From RPQJ01 sp963712815 (lineage in GTDB: Bacteria; Pseudomonadota; Gammaproteobacteria; Steroidobacterales; Steroidobacteraceae), in contig CAVQJL010000001.1 in the NCBI GenBank assembly GCA_963712815.1, positions 62,001 through 126,000 of the forward strand: 64,000 nucleotides of DNA. Reading direction: 5' to 3'. The notes under the pieces are model-generated. The model made no database searches. It was not told the DNA's origin and saw nothing but the letters and a program-made list of their open reading frames with translations. This document shows, piece by piece, positions 11,492 to 19,302 of this stretch. A program made the position numbers and the translations under genes. How positions within the stretch are numbered: the first letter of the stretch is position 1; the number at the start of each line of letters is the position of its first letter.

Positions 11492-12103
11492 TTACCGACG
11501 TCGGCGGGCGGCACCGAGCATCGCGAGGCCGAGCCCCAGCAGCGCGAGCGAACCTGGCTCCGGCACACGGGTGGTGGACCAGAGGTAGATCGTCGCGCCG
11601 GTCTCGTCGTCCGTCTGCGACAGGTAGAACGGCACCCGCGGCTGCTCCAGGCTGCTGAAGAACGTCACCTGTATACCGCCGTAGACGACGTCGAAGCTGC
11701 GGCCAAGGGCCATGGCCACGTCTTCGAGCACGCCCTCGATGCCGTTCGAGTCGTCGAGGAAGCCACCCTGGAAGTTGTTGTAGATGTTGCCGAACACGAA
11801 GCCCGGCTCGTCGATCTCCCAGCTCTCGCCGGCGTCGGGCGCGCCGTTGGCGGCACCGAGCTCGTCGAAGAACAGGTCTCCGATCTCGTAGTCAAAATAG
11901 CCGAGCACGAAGTGCGAACCCTTGCCCTTCACGATGACGCTGACCGACCCGAGGCCGGAGGAATCGAGGGCGTACCTGACGTTCGCAGGCGCCGGCTGGT
12001 CGCCGTCCTTGTTGACGCCGACATCGAAGAGACTGATCGAGACCGCGTTGGCAGACGACGCGAAGAGCAGCGACGCAGCGGCGGCAAGAAGGGCTTTTTT
12101 CAC
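11492..12103 (-). CDS. PEP-CTERM sorting-signal exported protein
   Basis: Secreted protein of 203 residues with an N-terminal signal peptide (VKKALLAAAASLLFASSANA) and a C-terminal exosortase signal: VPEPGSLALLGLGLAML followed by AARRRR. In this family the PEP-CTERM tail is recognised by exosortase (EpsH) and the protein is usually destined for the extracellular matrix. The body between is acidic and beta-rich, with no recognised domain and a single cysteine-free stretch. The GTG start is preceded by GGGAG with good spacing. A sigma-54 promoter lies upstream. No exosortase is encoded in this window. Confidence 0.9.
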   Translation of the reverse strand: MKKALLAAAASLLFASSANAVSISLFDVGVNKDGDQPAPANVRYALDSSGLGSVSVIVKGKGSHFVLGYFDYEIGDLFFDELGAANGAPDAGESWEIDEPGFVFGNIYNNFQGGFLDDSNGIEGVLEDVAMALGRSFDVVYGGIQVTFFSSLEQPRVPFYLSQTDDETGATIYLWSTTRVPEPGSLALLGLGLAMLGAARRRR

Positions 12104-12150
12104 GTTTGAACTCCCGCGTTCAGTTGTTCGGGTTGCAGCCCGGTTATGCA

Positions 12151-12166
12151 AGCAAGAGCCGTGCCA
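12151..12166 (-). promoter_or_regulatory. Sigma-54 promoter upstream of the PEP-CTERM gene
   Basis: On the minus strand the bases read TGGCACGGCTCTTGCT, an essentially perfect match to the -24/-12 consensus TGGCACG-N4-TTGCW. It sits 48 bases upstream of the GTG start. PEP-CTERM matrix proteins are known in other bacteria to depend on RpoN with the PrsK/PrsR two-component system, which fits. Confidence 0.85.
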
Positions 12167-12727
12167 GCGCCGACGCAAAGTTTACATATTGGGAGCCAAG
12201 TCAATAACTTAACGCAACTTGCGCCCGCCCGGCAGCCACCGCCCCGCCAACAGGCTGTCAAATTCCCCGACAGTTCCCTCGCCTACTCAAGAGGTGCAAC
12301 GACGACGCTGAATCGTGAAGAACGGCAACCGCCGCCCCTTCCAATCAATTGATGCGGCGATCAATACCAGTGCTCGCGCGACTTGGGGCGCTTTGCATGT
12401 CCCGCAACGGGCAGCGACGCCGCAAGGTCTCCGGCACATCCTGGCATTCAACAAAATTTGTCCTTGTCGCGGGCATAAGAAGCAATGTACGTTCCGCGTC
12501 ACTGCACTGGTCGAAGGGCACACCCGCTGCGAAGCGGGGCCGCAAAACCACAGCTCTCGAGGGCCCACCGAGAGAGGGCTGGGTTACCCGCAAAGGTCGA
12601 ACACCGACGGACGCCCGAACATTCGAGCGGACCTTTCGGAAACGGCGCCGGCGCACGTCGGCGGCGGGTTGAGATGACAGCAACACGCCGCGGCTCTAAG
12701 AAACCTTGGCATCCTGTGGGAGGAAAC
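12167..12727 (+). other. Non-coding stretch between PEP-CTERM and subtilase genes
   Basis: About 560 bases of lower GC than the surroundings with no supportable gene; the open frames here are short and have no protein-like composition. A small hairpin CCGCT-GCGA-AGCGG lies at 12527-12540. The subtilase promoter must lie here but I see no clear consensus. Confidence 0.5.
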
Positions 12728-15379
12728 ATGTCCATTAAGTCGATGAGCGTACTGCTGAGCGCAGCAGTCGTGACGACGCTTGGCGGGGCCGGCTATGTGC
12801 CGTCCGCGCAGGCGAGCGGCGACACGGTGTCGGTTGCGCAAAGTGAAAACGCGACGTCATGGTTCGTGCAGTTACGCGGCCGACCGCTCGCGGACGGTGG
12901 CAGGGCGAGCAGCCTCGCCAGCGAGCGCGTGAAATTCAAGGCGGCGCTCCAGGGCGCGGGCGTGCAGGCGAAGGAGCGCTTTGACTACCGCAACCTGTGG
13001 AACGGGTATTCGCTGCAGATGTCCGCAAGCGCGGCGTCGCGCGTCGCGCGCCTGCCGGGCGTCGCGGCCGTGTACCCGGTGGTCGACATCGAACGGCCAC
13101 CGCAGCCGGACGATGCGGGCAGCGGCATCGACGTCATCAACGCCATTTCACAGAGCGGCGTCGACCAGGCCCGAGCCGAAGGCTGGGATGGCGCCGGCGT
13201 GAAGGTCGGCATCATCGACACGGGCATCGACTACGACCATCCCGACCTTGGCAGCTGCTTCGGGCCGGGATGCAAGGTCGAGTTCGGCTACGACTTCGTC
13301 GGCGACGACTACAACTCCGGCGGCGTCGGTACGGCCCCGATCCCGAACCCCGATCCGGATCCGGATGACTGCAACGGCCACGGCACCCACGTCGCGGGCA
13401 TCACCGGCGCGAAGGCCGCCAGCCCCGGTGGCGTGACGGGCGTCGCGCCCGAAGTGACTCTGGGCGCCTATCGCGTGTTCGGCTGCGAGGGCAGTTCCAG
13501 CGCCGACGTGATCAACGCCGCACTCGAGCGCGCCTGGACCGACGGCATGCAGGTCGTGAACCTGAGCCTCGGCGCGGCGTTGCAGTGGCCGCAGTACCCG
13601 ACGGTCTACATGAGCGGCCTGCTGGCGAAGAACGGCGTGTCCGTCGTCGCCTCCGCCGGCAACAATGGCGCGACCGGCTCGTTCTCGCTTGGCGCCCCGG
13701 GCGTTGGCGCGGGCGTGATCGGCGTGGCATCGTTCGACAACGCGAAAGTCCTCCTCAGCGTGCTGACGGCGAACGGGACCGACATCGGCTACCAGCCGAT
13801 GACCTTCACCCCGCCGGTACCCACCGCAGGCTCGGAGGAGATCGTGTACGTCGGTCGTGGCTGCGTCGACAGCGACACGACGACGCCGGGCAACCAGACC
13901 GACCCCTACCTCGCCGACCCGGCAGGCAAGGCCGCGCTGATCGACCGCGGTGCGTGCAGCTTCAACGAAAAGTACCTGCGCGCGGTCGGCGCCGGCGCCA
14001 CGGCGGTCCTGATTGCCAACAACGTTCCTGGCGTCGTGAACGGCACCCTGGGTGCGGCGCCACCCGCGGGGGTAACGGCCCCGGTAGTGGGCATCTCGCA
14101 GGCCGACGGCGCGTTCATCAAGGCGCAGGCGGCCCCGGCGGAGATTGTGTGGACCGACCGGCAGGGCGCCTTCCCCAACCCGACCGCCGGCCTGATTTCG
14201 AGCTTCAGTTCCTACGGCATGACGCCGACGCTCGACTTCAAGCCCGACGTGGGCGCCCCGGGCGGCGCGATCTTCTCGACCTACCCGCTCGAGAGCGGCG
14301 GCTACGCCACGCTCAGCGGCACGTCGATGTCGTCGCCGCACGTGGCAGGCTCGGTCGCGCTGATGCTGCAGGCCAATCCGGCGCTCAAGCCGCTCGAGAT
14401 CCGCGACCGGCTGCAGAACCACGCCGATCCGAAGGTGTGGTCGGGTAACCCCGGGCTCGGGTTCCTGGACTTCGCGGCGCGACAGGGCGCAGGCATGATC
14501 GACGTGGCGGACACCATCAACGCCACTGTCGGCGTCACGCCGGCCAAGCTGCCGCTGGGAGAAGGCGCGGCCGGCCCGCACAAGCGCACGCTGACTGTCC
14601 GCAACTGGGGCACCGAGCCGGTGACCTACAACCTGTCGTCGGTCAACTCGCTGAGCTTCGGGCGGCTGATCGCACCGTCCGGCACGACGAACGCGCCTGC
14701 GGCCTTCTCGCAGCCTGCGTTCCTCGGAGCGGCGTCGGTGAAGTTCGCCACGCCCAGCGTGACTGTACCGGCGGGCGGAACGGCGGTCGTGAAGGCCACG
14801 ATCACGCCGGACCCGAACACGTCCAGTTCAGGGGCGTTCACGGGCCGCGTCTACGGTGGGTATCTCGTGCTCACGCCGTCGGACGGCGGCGAGCCGTTGC
14901 GCGTGCCGTTCGGCGGCTTCACGGGCGACTACCAGGCGGTGCAGCCGCTCGACGGGTTCAACAACGTTCCCACGTTCCCGTGGCTGGCGAAGCTGGCGGC
15001 CGGGACGTTCACCAACCAGCCGGCCGGCGCGACCTACACGCTGGAGGCCGGCGACAACCCGTGGTTCCTCGTGCACTTCAACCACCATGTCCGGCGGGTC
15101 GAGTTCCAGATCGTGGACGCCGCAACCGGCACGCCGCTCGATCCGACCTTCTCCAACTTCGATCAGTCGGACTATGTGGGGCGCAACAGCACCCGCACGC
15201 AGTTCTTCTCGTTCGAGTGGACGGGCGAGCGCATCGCGGACGCGGGCGGAACGCTGGTGGACGTGCCGAACGGTGAATACCGTGTCAACGTCAGGGCGCT
15301 CAAGGCCAATGGCGTGGCGTCCAATCCTGCACACTGGCAGGTCTGGACGTCGCCGGTGGTGACGATCGCACGCCCGTAA
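12728..15379 (+). CDS. Secreted subtilisin-like serine protease (S8) with PA domain
   Basis: Exported peptidase of 883 residues. Order: signal peptide (about 1-31), I9-type propeptide (about 45-120), S8 catalytic domain with Asp164 (IIDTGIDYDHPDL), His218 (GHGTHVAGI) and Ser533 (SGTSMSSPHVAGS), an inserted protease-associated (PA) domain around 355-470 (LIDRGACSFNEKYLRAV), then Fn3-like domains from about 600 to the end. The oxyanion Asn is in ASAGNNG. I chose ATG 12728, preceded by GGGAGG, because it gives a clean signal peptide; an open frame extends upstream but is not protein-like. Likely monocistronic, with a terminator directly after. Confidence 0.93.
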   Translation: MSIKSMSVLLSAAVVTTLGGAGYVPSAQASGDTVSVAQSENATSWFVQLRGRPLADGGRASSLASERVKFKAALQGAGVQAKERFDYRNLWNGYSLQMSASAASRVARLPGVAAVYPVVDIERPPQPDDAGSGIDVINAISQSGVDQARAEGWDGAGVKVGIIDTGIDYDHPDLGSCFGPGCKVEFGYDFVGDDYNSGGVGTAPIPNPDPDPDDCNGHGTHVAGITGAKAASPGGVTGVAPEVTLGAYRVFGCEGSSSADVINAALERAWTDGMQVVNLSLGAALQWPQYPTVYMSGLLAKNGVSVVASAGNNGATGSFSLGAPGVGAGVIGVASFDNAKVLLSVLTANGTDIGYQPMTFTPPVPTAGSEEIVYVGRGCVDSDTTTPGNQTDPYLADPAGKAALIDRGACSFNEKYLRAVGAGATAVLIANNVPGVVNGTLGAAPPAGVTAPVVGISQADGAFIKAQAAPAEIVWTDRQGAFPNPTAGLISSFSSYGMTPTLDFKPDVGAPGGAIFSTYPLESGGYATLSGTSMSSPHVAGSVALMLQANPALKPLEIRDRLQNHADPKVWSGNPGLGFLDFAARQGAGMIDVADTINATVGVTPAKLPLGEGAAGPHKRTLTVRNWGTEPVTYNLSSVNSLSFGRLIAPSGTTNAPAAFSQPAFLGAASVKFATPSVTVPAGGTAVVKATITPDPNTSSSGAFTGRVYGGYLVLTPSDGGEPLRVPFGGFTGDYQAVQPLDGFNNVPTFPWLAKLAAGTFTNQPAGATYTLEAGDNPWFLVHFNHHVRRVEFQIVDAATGTPLDPTFSNFDQSDYVGRNSTRTQFFSFEWTGERIADAGGTLVDVPNGEYRVNVRALKANGVASNPAHWQVWTSPVVTIARP

Positions 15380-15406
15380 GCGGGCGGCACGCGAAGGCGT
15401 GATCCG

Positions 15407-15435
15407 GGGCCCCTCGCGAGAGGGGCCCTTTTTTT
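15407..15435 (+). terminator. Rho-independent terminator after the subtilase gene
   Basis: GGGCCCCTC (15407-15415), GCGA loop, GAGGGGCCC (15420-15428) and a run of seven T. Confidence 0.93.
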
Positions 15436-15495
15436 CGCCGACGAATGCGCGGTGAGCCCTGCAGGATGCAGACGTTCCCGCGCGCCCCGGACAGA

Positions 15496-15972
15496 TCAGC
15501 GATCGACGGGGGCGCCGCCTCGCTGGGCCGGCGGTCCACCGCGGCCCTCCGGGCACAGGCTGAAGTGGCCACGTCGGTCGCCGCGATACTCGAGAGTCCG
15601 GCCACCCACCTCTAGCACGACGCGGTAGCCAGGCGTCAGCACCTGCAGCGTGCTCTCGTCAGGCCCGCTGCAGCCGAGCCCGCTATCGGACCATGTGACC
15701 GCCTCGCTCTCGAGCACGCGCACCGAGTCGAGCGGCACGCCCGCAGCCCGAGCTGCCTCGCTCCGCAGGCGCTCGATCGCTGCCCCGGGGATCACCGCGG
15801 CCACGGGTGCCGGCGTCGTAGCCGGAGGCTGCGCGGGAATCGCCTGCACTGGGTCGCCCGGGGCCGGGCCGGCTTGATCGCCGGCACACGCTGACGTCGT
15901 GAGCGTCGACGCGATGAGCACCGCGAGCGGGTACGACAGGCGTTGAAGGAGACCGGCGCTTCGATCACGCAT
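15496..15972 (-). CDS. Putative lipoprotein of unknown function
   Basis: A 158-residue protein with a type II signal (hydrophobic stretch then TLTTSAC, the Cys being the likely lipidation site), a Pro/Ala-rich linker, and a compact C-terminal domain with the pattern AVTWSDSGLGCSGPDE, then GYRVVLEVGGRTLEYRGD and a final FSLC. The W-x-D-x-x-LGC and GY-x-V/I-x-L elements recur in small uncharacterised domains of many bacteria; no function can be given. The two Cys could form a disulfide in the periplasm. Confidence 0.7.
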   Translation of the reverse strand: MRDRSAGLLQRLSYPLAVLIASTLTTSACAGDQAGPAPGDPVQAIPAQPPATTPAPVAAVIPGAAIERLRSEAARAAGVPLDSVRVLESEAVTWSDSGLGCSGPDESTLQVLTPGYRVVLEVGGRTLEYRGDRRGHFSLCPEGRGGPPAQRGGAPVDR

Positions 15973-16051
15973 GTGGACCCTCCGTCGAGCCGTCGGCGCT
16001 CGTGCAGCGGAAGAAACGTGCCTGACCGGACGGAATACACCGCGGTGAGAC

Positions 16052-16127
16052 TGGTGGGCCCGCTGGGATTCGAACCCAGGACCAAGGGATTATGAGTCCC
16101 CTGCACTAACCGCTGTGCTACAGGCCC
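16052..16127 (-). tRNA. tRNA with CAU anticodon, probably tRNA-Ile2 (lysidine type)
   Basis: The 76-nt cloverleaf includes an encoded CCA. Acceptor GGGCCTG/CGGGCCC (one T-G pair), D arm GCAC/GTGC, anticodon arm GGGGA-CTCATAA-TCCCT, T arm CTGGG-TTCGAAT-CCCAG. CAU can be initiator Met, elongator Met or Ile2. It lacks the initiator's C1-A72 mismatch, and the TCCCTTGGTC segment and GGGCC acceptor resemble Ile2 (TilS substrate) more than elongator Met, but this is a judgement. Confidence 0.9.
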
Positions 16128-16148
16128 GACAGGCCCGGGCGATTCTAC

Positions 16149-17279
16149 TCACTCCGCCGGCTCGATGCGCAGAAGCCGTCCGTTCTTCTCGTCGGTGAGC
16201 AGATAGATGAGCCCGTCCGGACCTTGCTCCACGTCGCGCACGCGCTGGTTCACGACGCCCTCGAACAGGCGCTCCTCGCTCACGACGCGGTCGCCGTCCA
16301 TCTCGAGCCGCGCGACCTGCTTGCTGGCGAGACCGCCGACGAAGGCGCTGCCGCGCCACTTCGGGAAGCGCTCGCCGGTGTAGAACAGCAGGCCACTCGT
16401 CGCGATGGACGGCACCCAGTGGTGCACGGGCGGCTCGATGCCGGGCGCCGTGGGCGAGTCGCTGATCTTGCCGCCCGAGTACTCGACGCCGTAGGTGACC
16501 GTGGGCCAGCCGTAGTTGCGGCCGGCGAGCGTGCGATTGAGTTCGTCGCCACCGCGTGGCCCGTGCTCGTTGGTCCACAGATCGCCGGTCGCCGGGTGCA
16601 GCGCCGCGCCCTGCACGTTGCGATGCCCGTAGGACCAGATCTCCGGCAGCGCTCCTGACTGCCCCGCGAACGGGTTGTCGGCAGGCACCTTGCCGTCGCG
16701 CTCGATGCGAACGACCTTGCCGAGGTGCGAGTCGAGCGTCTGGGCGCGCGCGCGCTCGGTGAAGCGATCACCGAGCGTCACGAACAGCCGCCCGTCGCGC
16801 GCGAACACCAGTCGCGACCCGAAGTGGTGGCCGCCCTTCACAGTCGGTTGCTGGCGGAAGATCACCTCGACATCGGCGAGCCCGCCGTCGGTCAACCGGC
16901 CGCGCGCCACGGCGGTGCCGTTGCCGCCGTCGCGAGGTTCGGTGTACGAGAGGTACACGAGACCGTTGGATGCGAAGCCGGGGTCGAGCGCCACGTCGAG
17001 CAGGCCGCCCTGGTTGATCACGTGCACCGCCGGCACGCCCTCGAGGGGCCTGCCCAGCTTGCCGTCCTTCGCGACGATACGCAGCCGACCGGGGCGCTCG
17101 GTGACCAGCGCCCGCCCGTCGGTCAGGAAGGCGATACCCCAGGGGTGTTCGAGCCCCTCGGCTACCGTGACGAGCCGGACCGGACCCGCGGCAGTCCGCG
17201 CGACGTCCGCGTCGGCCTGTGCGACCGACGCCGCTGTGAATACCAGCGCGGCAGCGCAAAGAAAGACGGCTCGGTGCAT
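16149..17279 (-). CDS. PQQ-dependent aldose sugar dehydrogenase (YliI/Asd-like)
   Basis: Periplasmic six-bladed beta-propeller enzyme of the soluble glucose dehydrogenase family, oxidising aldoses with pyrroloquinoline quinone. The 376-residue protein starts at ATG 17279 with a Sec signal peptide (MHRAVFLCAAALVFTAA ... QADA). Family blocks: GLEHPWGIAFLTDG, GLLDVALDPGFASNGLVYLS, KGGHHFGSRLVF, WSYGHRNVQGAALHP, TNEHGPRGGDELN and YGWPTVTYG. The gene is intact, 21 bases from the tRNA gene on the same strand. The cofactor assignment is from family resemblance only. Confidence 0.9.
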   Translation of the reverse strand: MHRAVFLCAAALVFTAASVAQADADVARTAAGPVRLVTVAEGLEHPWGIAFLTDGRALVTERPGRLRIVAKDGKLGRPLEGVPAVHVINQGGLLDVALDPGFASNGLVYLSYTEPRDGGNGTAVARGRLTDGGLADVEVIFRQQPTVKGGHHFGSRLVFARDGRLFVTLGDRFTERARAQTLDSHLGKVVRIERDGKVPADNPFAGQSGALPEIWSYGHRNVQGAALHPATGDLWTNEHGPRGGDELNRTLAGRNYGWPTVTYGVEYSGGKISDSPTAPGIEPPVHHWVPSIATSGLLFYTGERFPKWRGSAFVGGLASKQVARLEMDGDRVVSEERLFEGVVNQRVRDVEQGPDGLIYLLTDEKNGRLLRIEPAE

Positions 17280-17380
17280 TTGCAGAGACTCCCGGGATCG
17301 ATGCGTCGATCTTCGCACAGCCGCCCGGTCCGGAGTCAGTGCGGCCGGGAGCGTGGCGGATCTAGCCGCGGGCCAGCGCA

Positions 17381-18052
17381 TCAGGTCGCGATCGAGTTCA
17401 GCTCCGCCCAGCCGGTCCAGATGATCTGGATGCCGATGCAGAGCAGGATGAAAGCCATCATCCGGATCATTACCAACGTGCCGATCTGGCCGAGCCGGGC
17501 GAGCACGGCGACCGAATTCTTGAAGATGAGATAGAGCGAAAGCGAGACCAATGCGGCGCCGCACGCCGCCACCGCCACGCCGAGCACGTACTTGACCGGA
17601 TCAGCCGGGAATCTGCGCCCCGAGCGCGATCGAGGCGGCGATGGTGCCGGGCCCGGTCGTGAGCGGGAAGGTGATCGGGAAGAAGCTGCGCTGGACGATC
17701 TCGGCGTCCGACAGCGTCGCCGCGTTCTCGGCCGCCACGGCATGCACGTCGTCGTCCTCGGTATGGTGCAGCATGTGCCACGCGGTGGCGGCCACGAGCA
17801 GGCCGCCGCCGATGCGCACGACCGGCAGCGAGATACCGAACAGCGCCAGTACGTAGGTGCCGATCAGCATCGAGGCCACCAGCACGAACCAGGCGTTGAC
17901 CGCGACCTGCCGCGCCAGCCGCTGGCGATGCTGCGGTTCGAGCCCACGGTCGCCGCGAACACCGGCGCGCTGCTGAGCGGGTTGATGATCGGCAGGAGCG
18001 TGACGGGGACCAGGACGAGCCCCTGCAGGAACCAGCTGACGTACGAACTCAT
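17381..18052 (-). CDS. MarC family integral membrane protein (two frameshifts)
   Basis: Six-helix inner-membrane protein of the MarC/UPF0056 family, function unclear. The first segment is MSSYVSWFLQGLVLVPVTLL then PIINPLSSAPVF (the conserved NP motif); the second has FFPITFPLTTGPGTIAASIA (the conserved PLTTGPG repeat-half motif); the third ends FILLCIGIQIIWTGWAEL. Frames change near 17950 and 17605. Repaired length of about 223 residues is normal. Confidence 0.85.
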
Positions 18053-18109
18053 CCGACCTCCGCCAGCGCGGTGCGCGTGCCGGGCGCGATTGTATGCGGT
18101 TCCAGGAAA

Positions 18110-18135
18110 AGGAAAGGCGGGGTTGCCCCCGCCTT
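18110..18135 (-). terminator. Possible terminator downstream of the small hypothetical gene
   Basis: On the minus strand AAGGCGGGG-GCAA-CCCCGCCTT (18114-18135) is followed by TCCTTTTCC. The stem is strong and the T tract is interrupted. A second hairpin CCCCC-AAA-GGGGG follows near 18148-18162. Confidence 0.6.
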
Positions 18136-18186
18136 CCAGTTGGTTGCCCCCCCCAAAGGGGGACAGATCGTTCCCGTTGTGGATGG

Positions 18187-18447
18187 TCAGTCGTCGAGGT
18201 ACTCGCAGCGGCCGAACTTCGCTCCGGCGGCGATCTTCGCCCGCAAGCCGTTCGGGAAGCCGGCCTGGATCGAGTTGCCGCGCTCGCACACGAACACCTG
18301 GCTCATGTTCACGATCCAGGAGAACGACGCACCCGGGGTGCCGCCCACGACCTCGCGGCCGCTGCCGCTGATCGATATGGGATTCGAGAACGACACGTTG
18401 GCGGCCTCGACCACGCCCTGCTTGCGGAAGAACTCCTTCCACGTCAT
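18187..18447 (-). CDS. Small hypothetical protein, 86 aa
   Basis: Not recognised. Begins MTWKEFFRKQGVVEAANVSF, is Gly/Ser-rich in the middle (ISISGSGREVVGGTPGASFS) and ends KFGRCEYLDD, with two Cys. No signal peptide or membrane segment. The ATG overlaps the stop of the preceding short frame as TGATG, which suggests translational coupling. Followed by a possible terminator, so this is probably the last gene of a transcript. Confidence 0.5.
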   Translation of the reverse strand: MTWKEFFRKQGVVEAANVSFSNPISISGSGREVVGGTPGASFSWIVNMSQVFVCERGNSIQAGFPNGLRAKIAAGAKFGRCEYLDD

Positions 18448-18568
18448 CAGCCGACGCGCTCGAACGGCGGCGTGCCGACGATCGCCTCGATCGCCTCGCC
18501 GGTCATGAACTCGCACTGGTCCCCGCCCAACCAACTCACGTAGGCACGTCCCTGCACCACTCGAGCAA
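18447..18568 (-). CDS. Short hypothetical protein, start uncertain
   Basis: A protein-like frame ending GDQCEFMTGEAIEAIVGTPP FERVG stops at 18447. The intact frame begins at GTG 18557 (36 residues). Restoring a G in the GG pair near 18560 would join it to an upstream stretch that reads KGVALWDHAKGLTPIGLLEW, giving a longer protein that starts inside or just after the response-regulator gene. Product unknown; may be a real gene damaged by the same indel errors seen elsewhere. Confidence 0.35.
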
Positions 18569-18633
18569 GCCGATCGGCGTGAGGCCCTTGGCGTGATCCC
18601 AGAGGGCGACGCCCTTGCCCTGGTAGCGCGCCG

Positions 18634-19297
18634 TCAGTTCCCTTCGGGCGGCAGCAGCCCGTGGCGCATGGCGAAGCGCACGAGGCCCGGAACGTCGTGG
18701 ATGTCGAGGCGCTGCATCAACTGGGCACGGTGCGTCTCGACGGTCTTGACGCTCAGGAACAGGCGCTCGGCGATCTGACGGGTGCTCAGGCCTCTCCGCG
18801 ACCAGTCTGCAGGATCTGCCGTTGCCGCGGCGTGAGCGCGTCCAGTCCCGACGCCACCGTTGCCGGCGCGCTGCTCGTGCTGCTGCACGAGGTCGGCGTC
18901 GATCGCTCGGCACAGGTAGCGCCGACCCGCGCAGACCTCGTCGATCGCCTCGGACAGTTCGTCGAAGGCGGCATCCTTGTTCAGGTAACCCGAGTGCACC
19001 GGCCGCAAAGGCCCTCGCAGCGTAGTCGGGCGAGGCGTGCATCGAGATCATCAGCACGCGGGTCGGCACGCCGAGCTGGACGATGCGCGCGGCCGCCTCG
19101 AGTCCGTTCAGGCCGGGCAGCGTCACGTCGAGCAGGATGACGTCGGGCGGATTGCGCCGCACGAGTTCGACCGCCTCGAGCCCGTCACCGGTCTCGCCGA
19201 CGACCTCGACGCCCGGCAGGCTCTCCAGCAGCGCGCGTATGCCCGCACGCACCAGTGCATGGTCGTCGGCCATCAGGACTGTGCGAAGAGTTGCCAT
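18634..19297 (-). CDS. NarL/FixJ-family response regulator (several frameshifts)
   Basis: Two-component DNA-binding regulator. The receiver domain begins MATLRTVLMADDHALVRAGI and has the phosphoacceptor Asp in PDVILLDVTLPGLNG; the C-terminal LuxR-type helix-turn-helix is seen as DALTPRQRQILQ in one frame and LSTRQIAERLFLSVKTVETH in another. Breaks lie near 18985-19010, 18850 and 18790. Starts six bases after the kinase gene stops, so it is the kinase's cognate partner. Repaired length of about 220 residues is standard. Confidence 0.85.
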
Positions 19298-19302
19298 CGA
19301 GG

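Noticed and set aside
12315..12686. Overlapping open frames on both strands in the gap before the subtilase gene
   Set aside because: Low complexity, arginine-rich translations with no start signal or family features; typical of non-coding GC-rich DNA.
16052..16127. Initiator tRNA-Met
   Set aside because: The acceptor stem pairs normally at the first base pair (G1-C72), unlike bacterial initiators.
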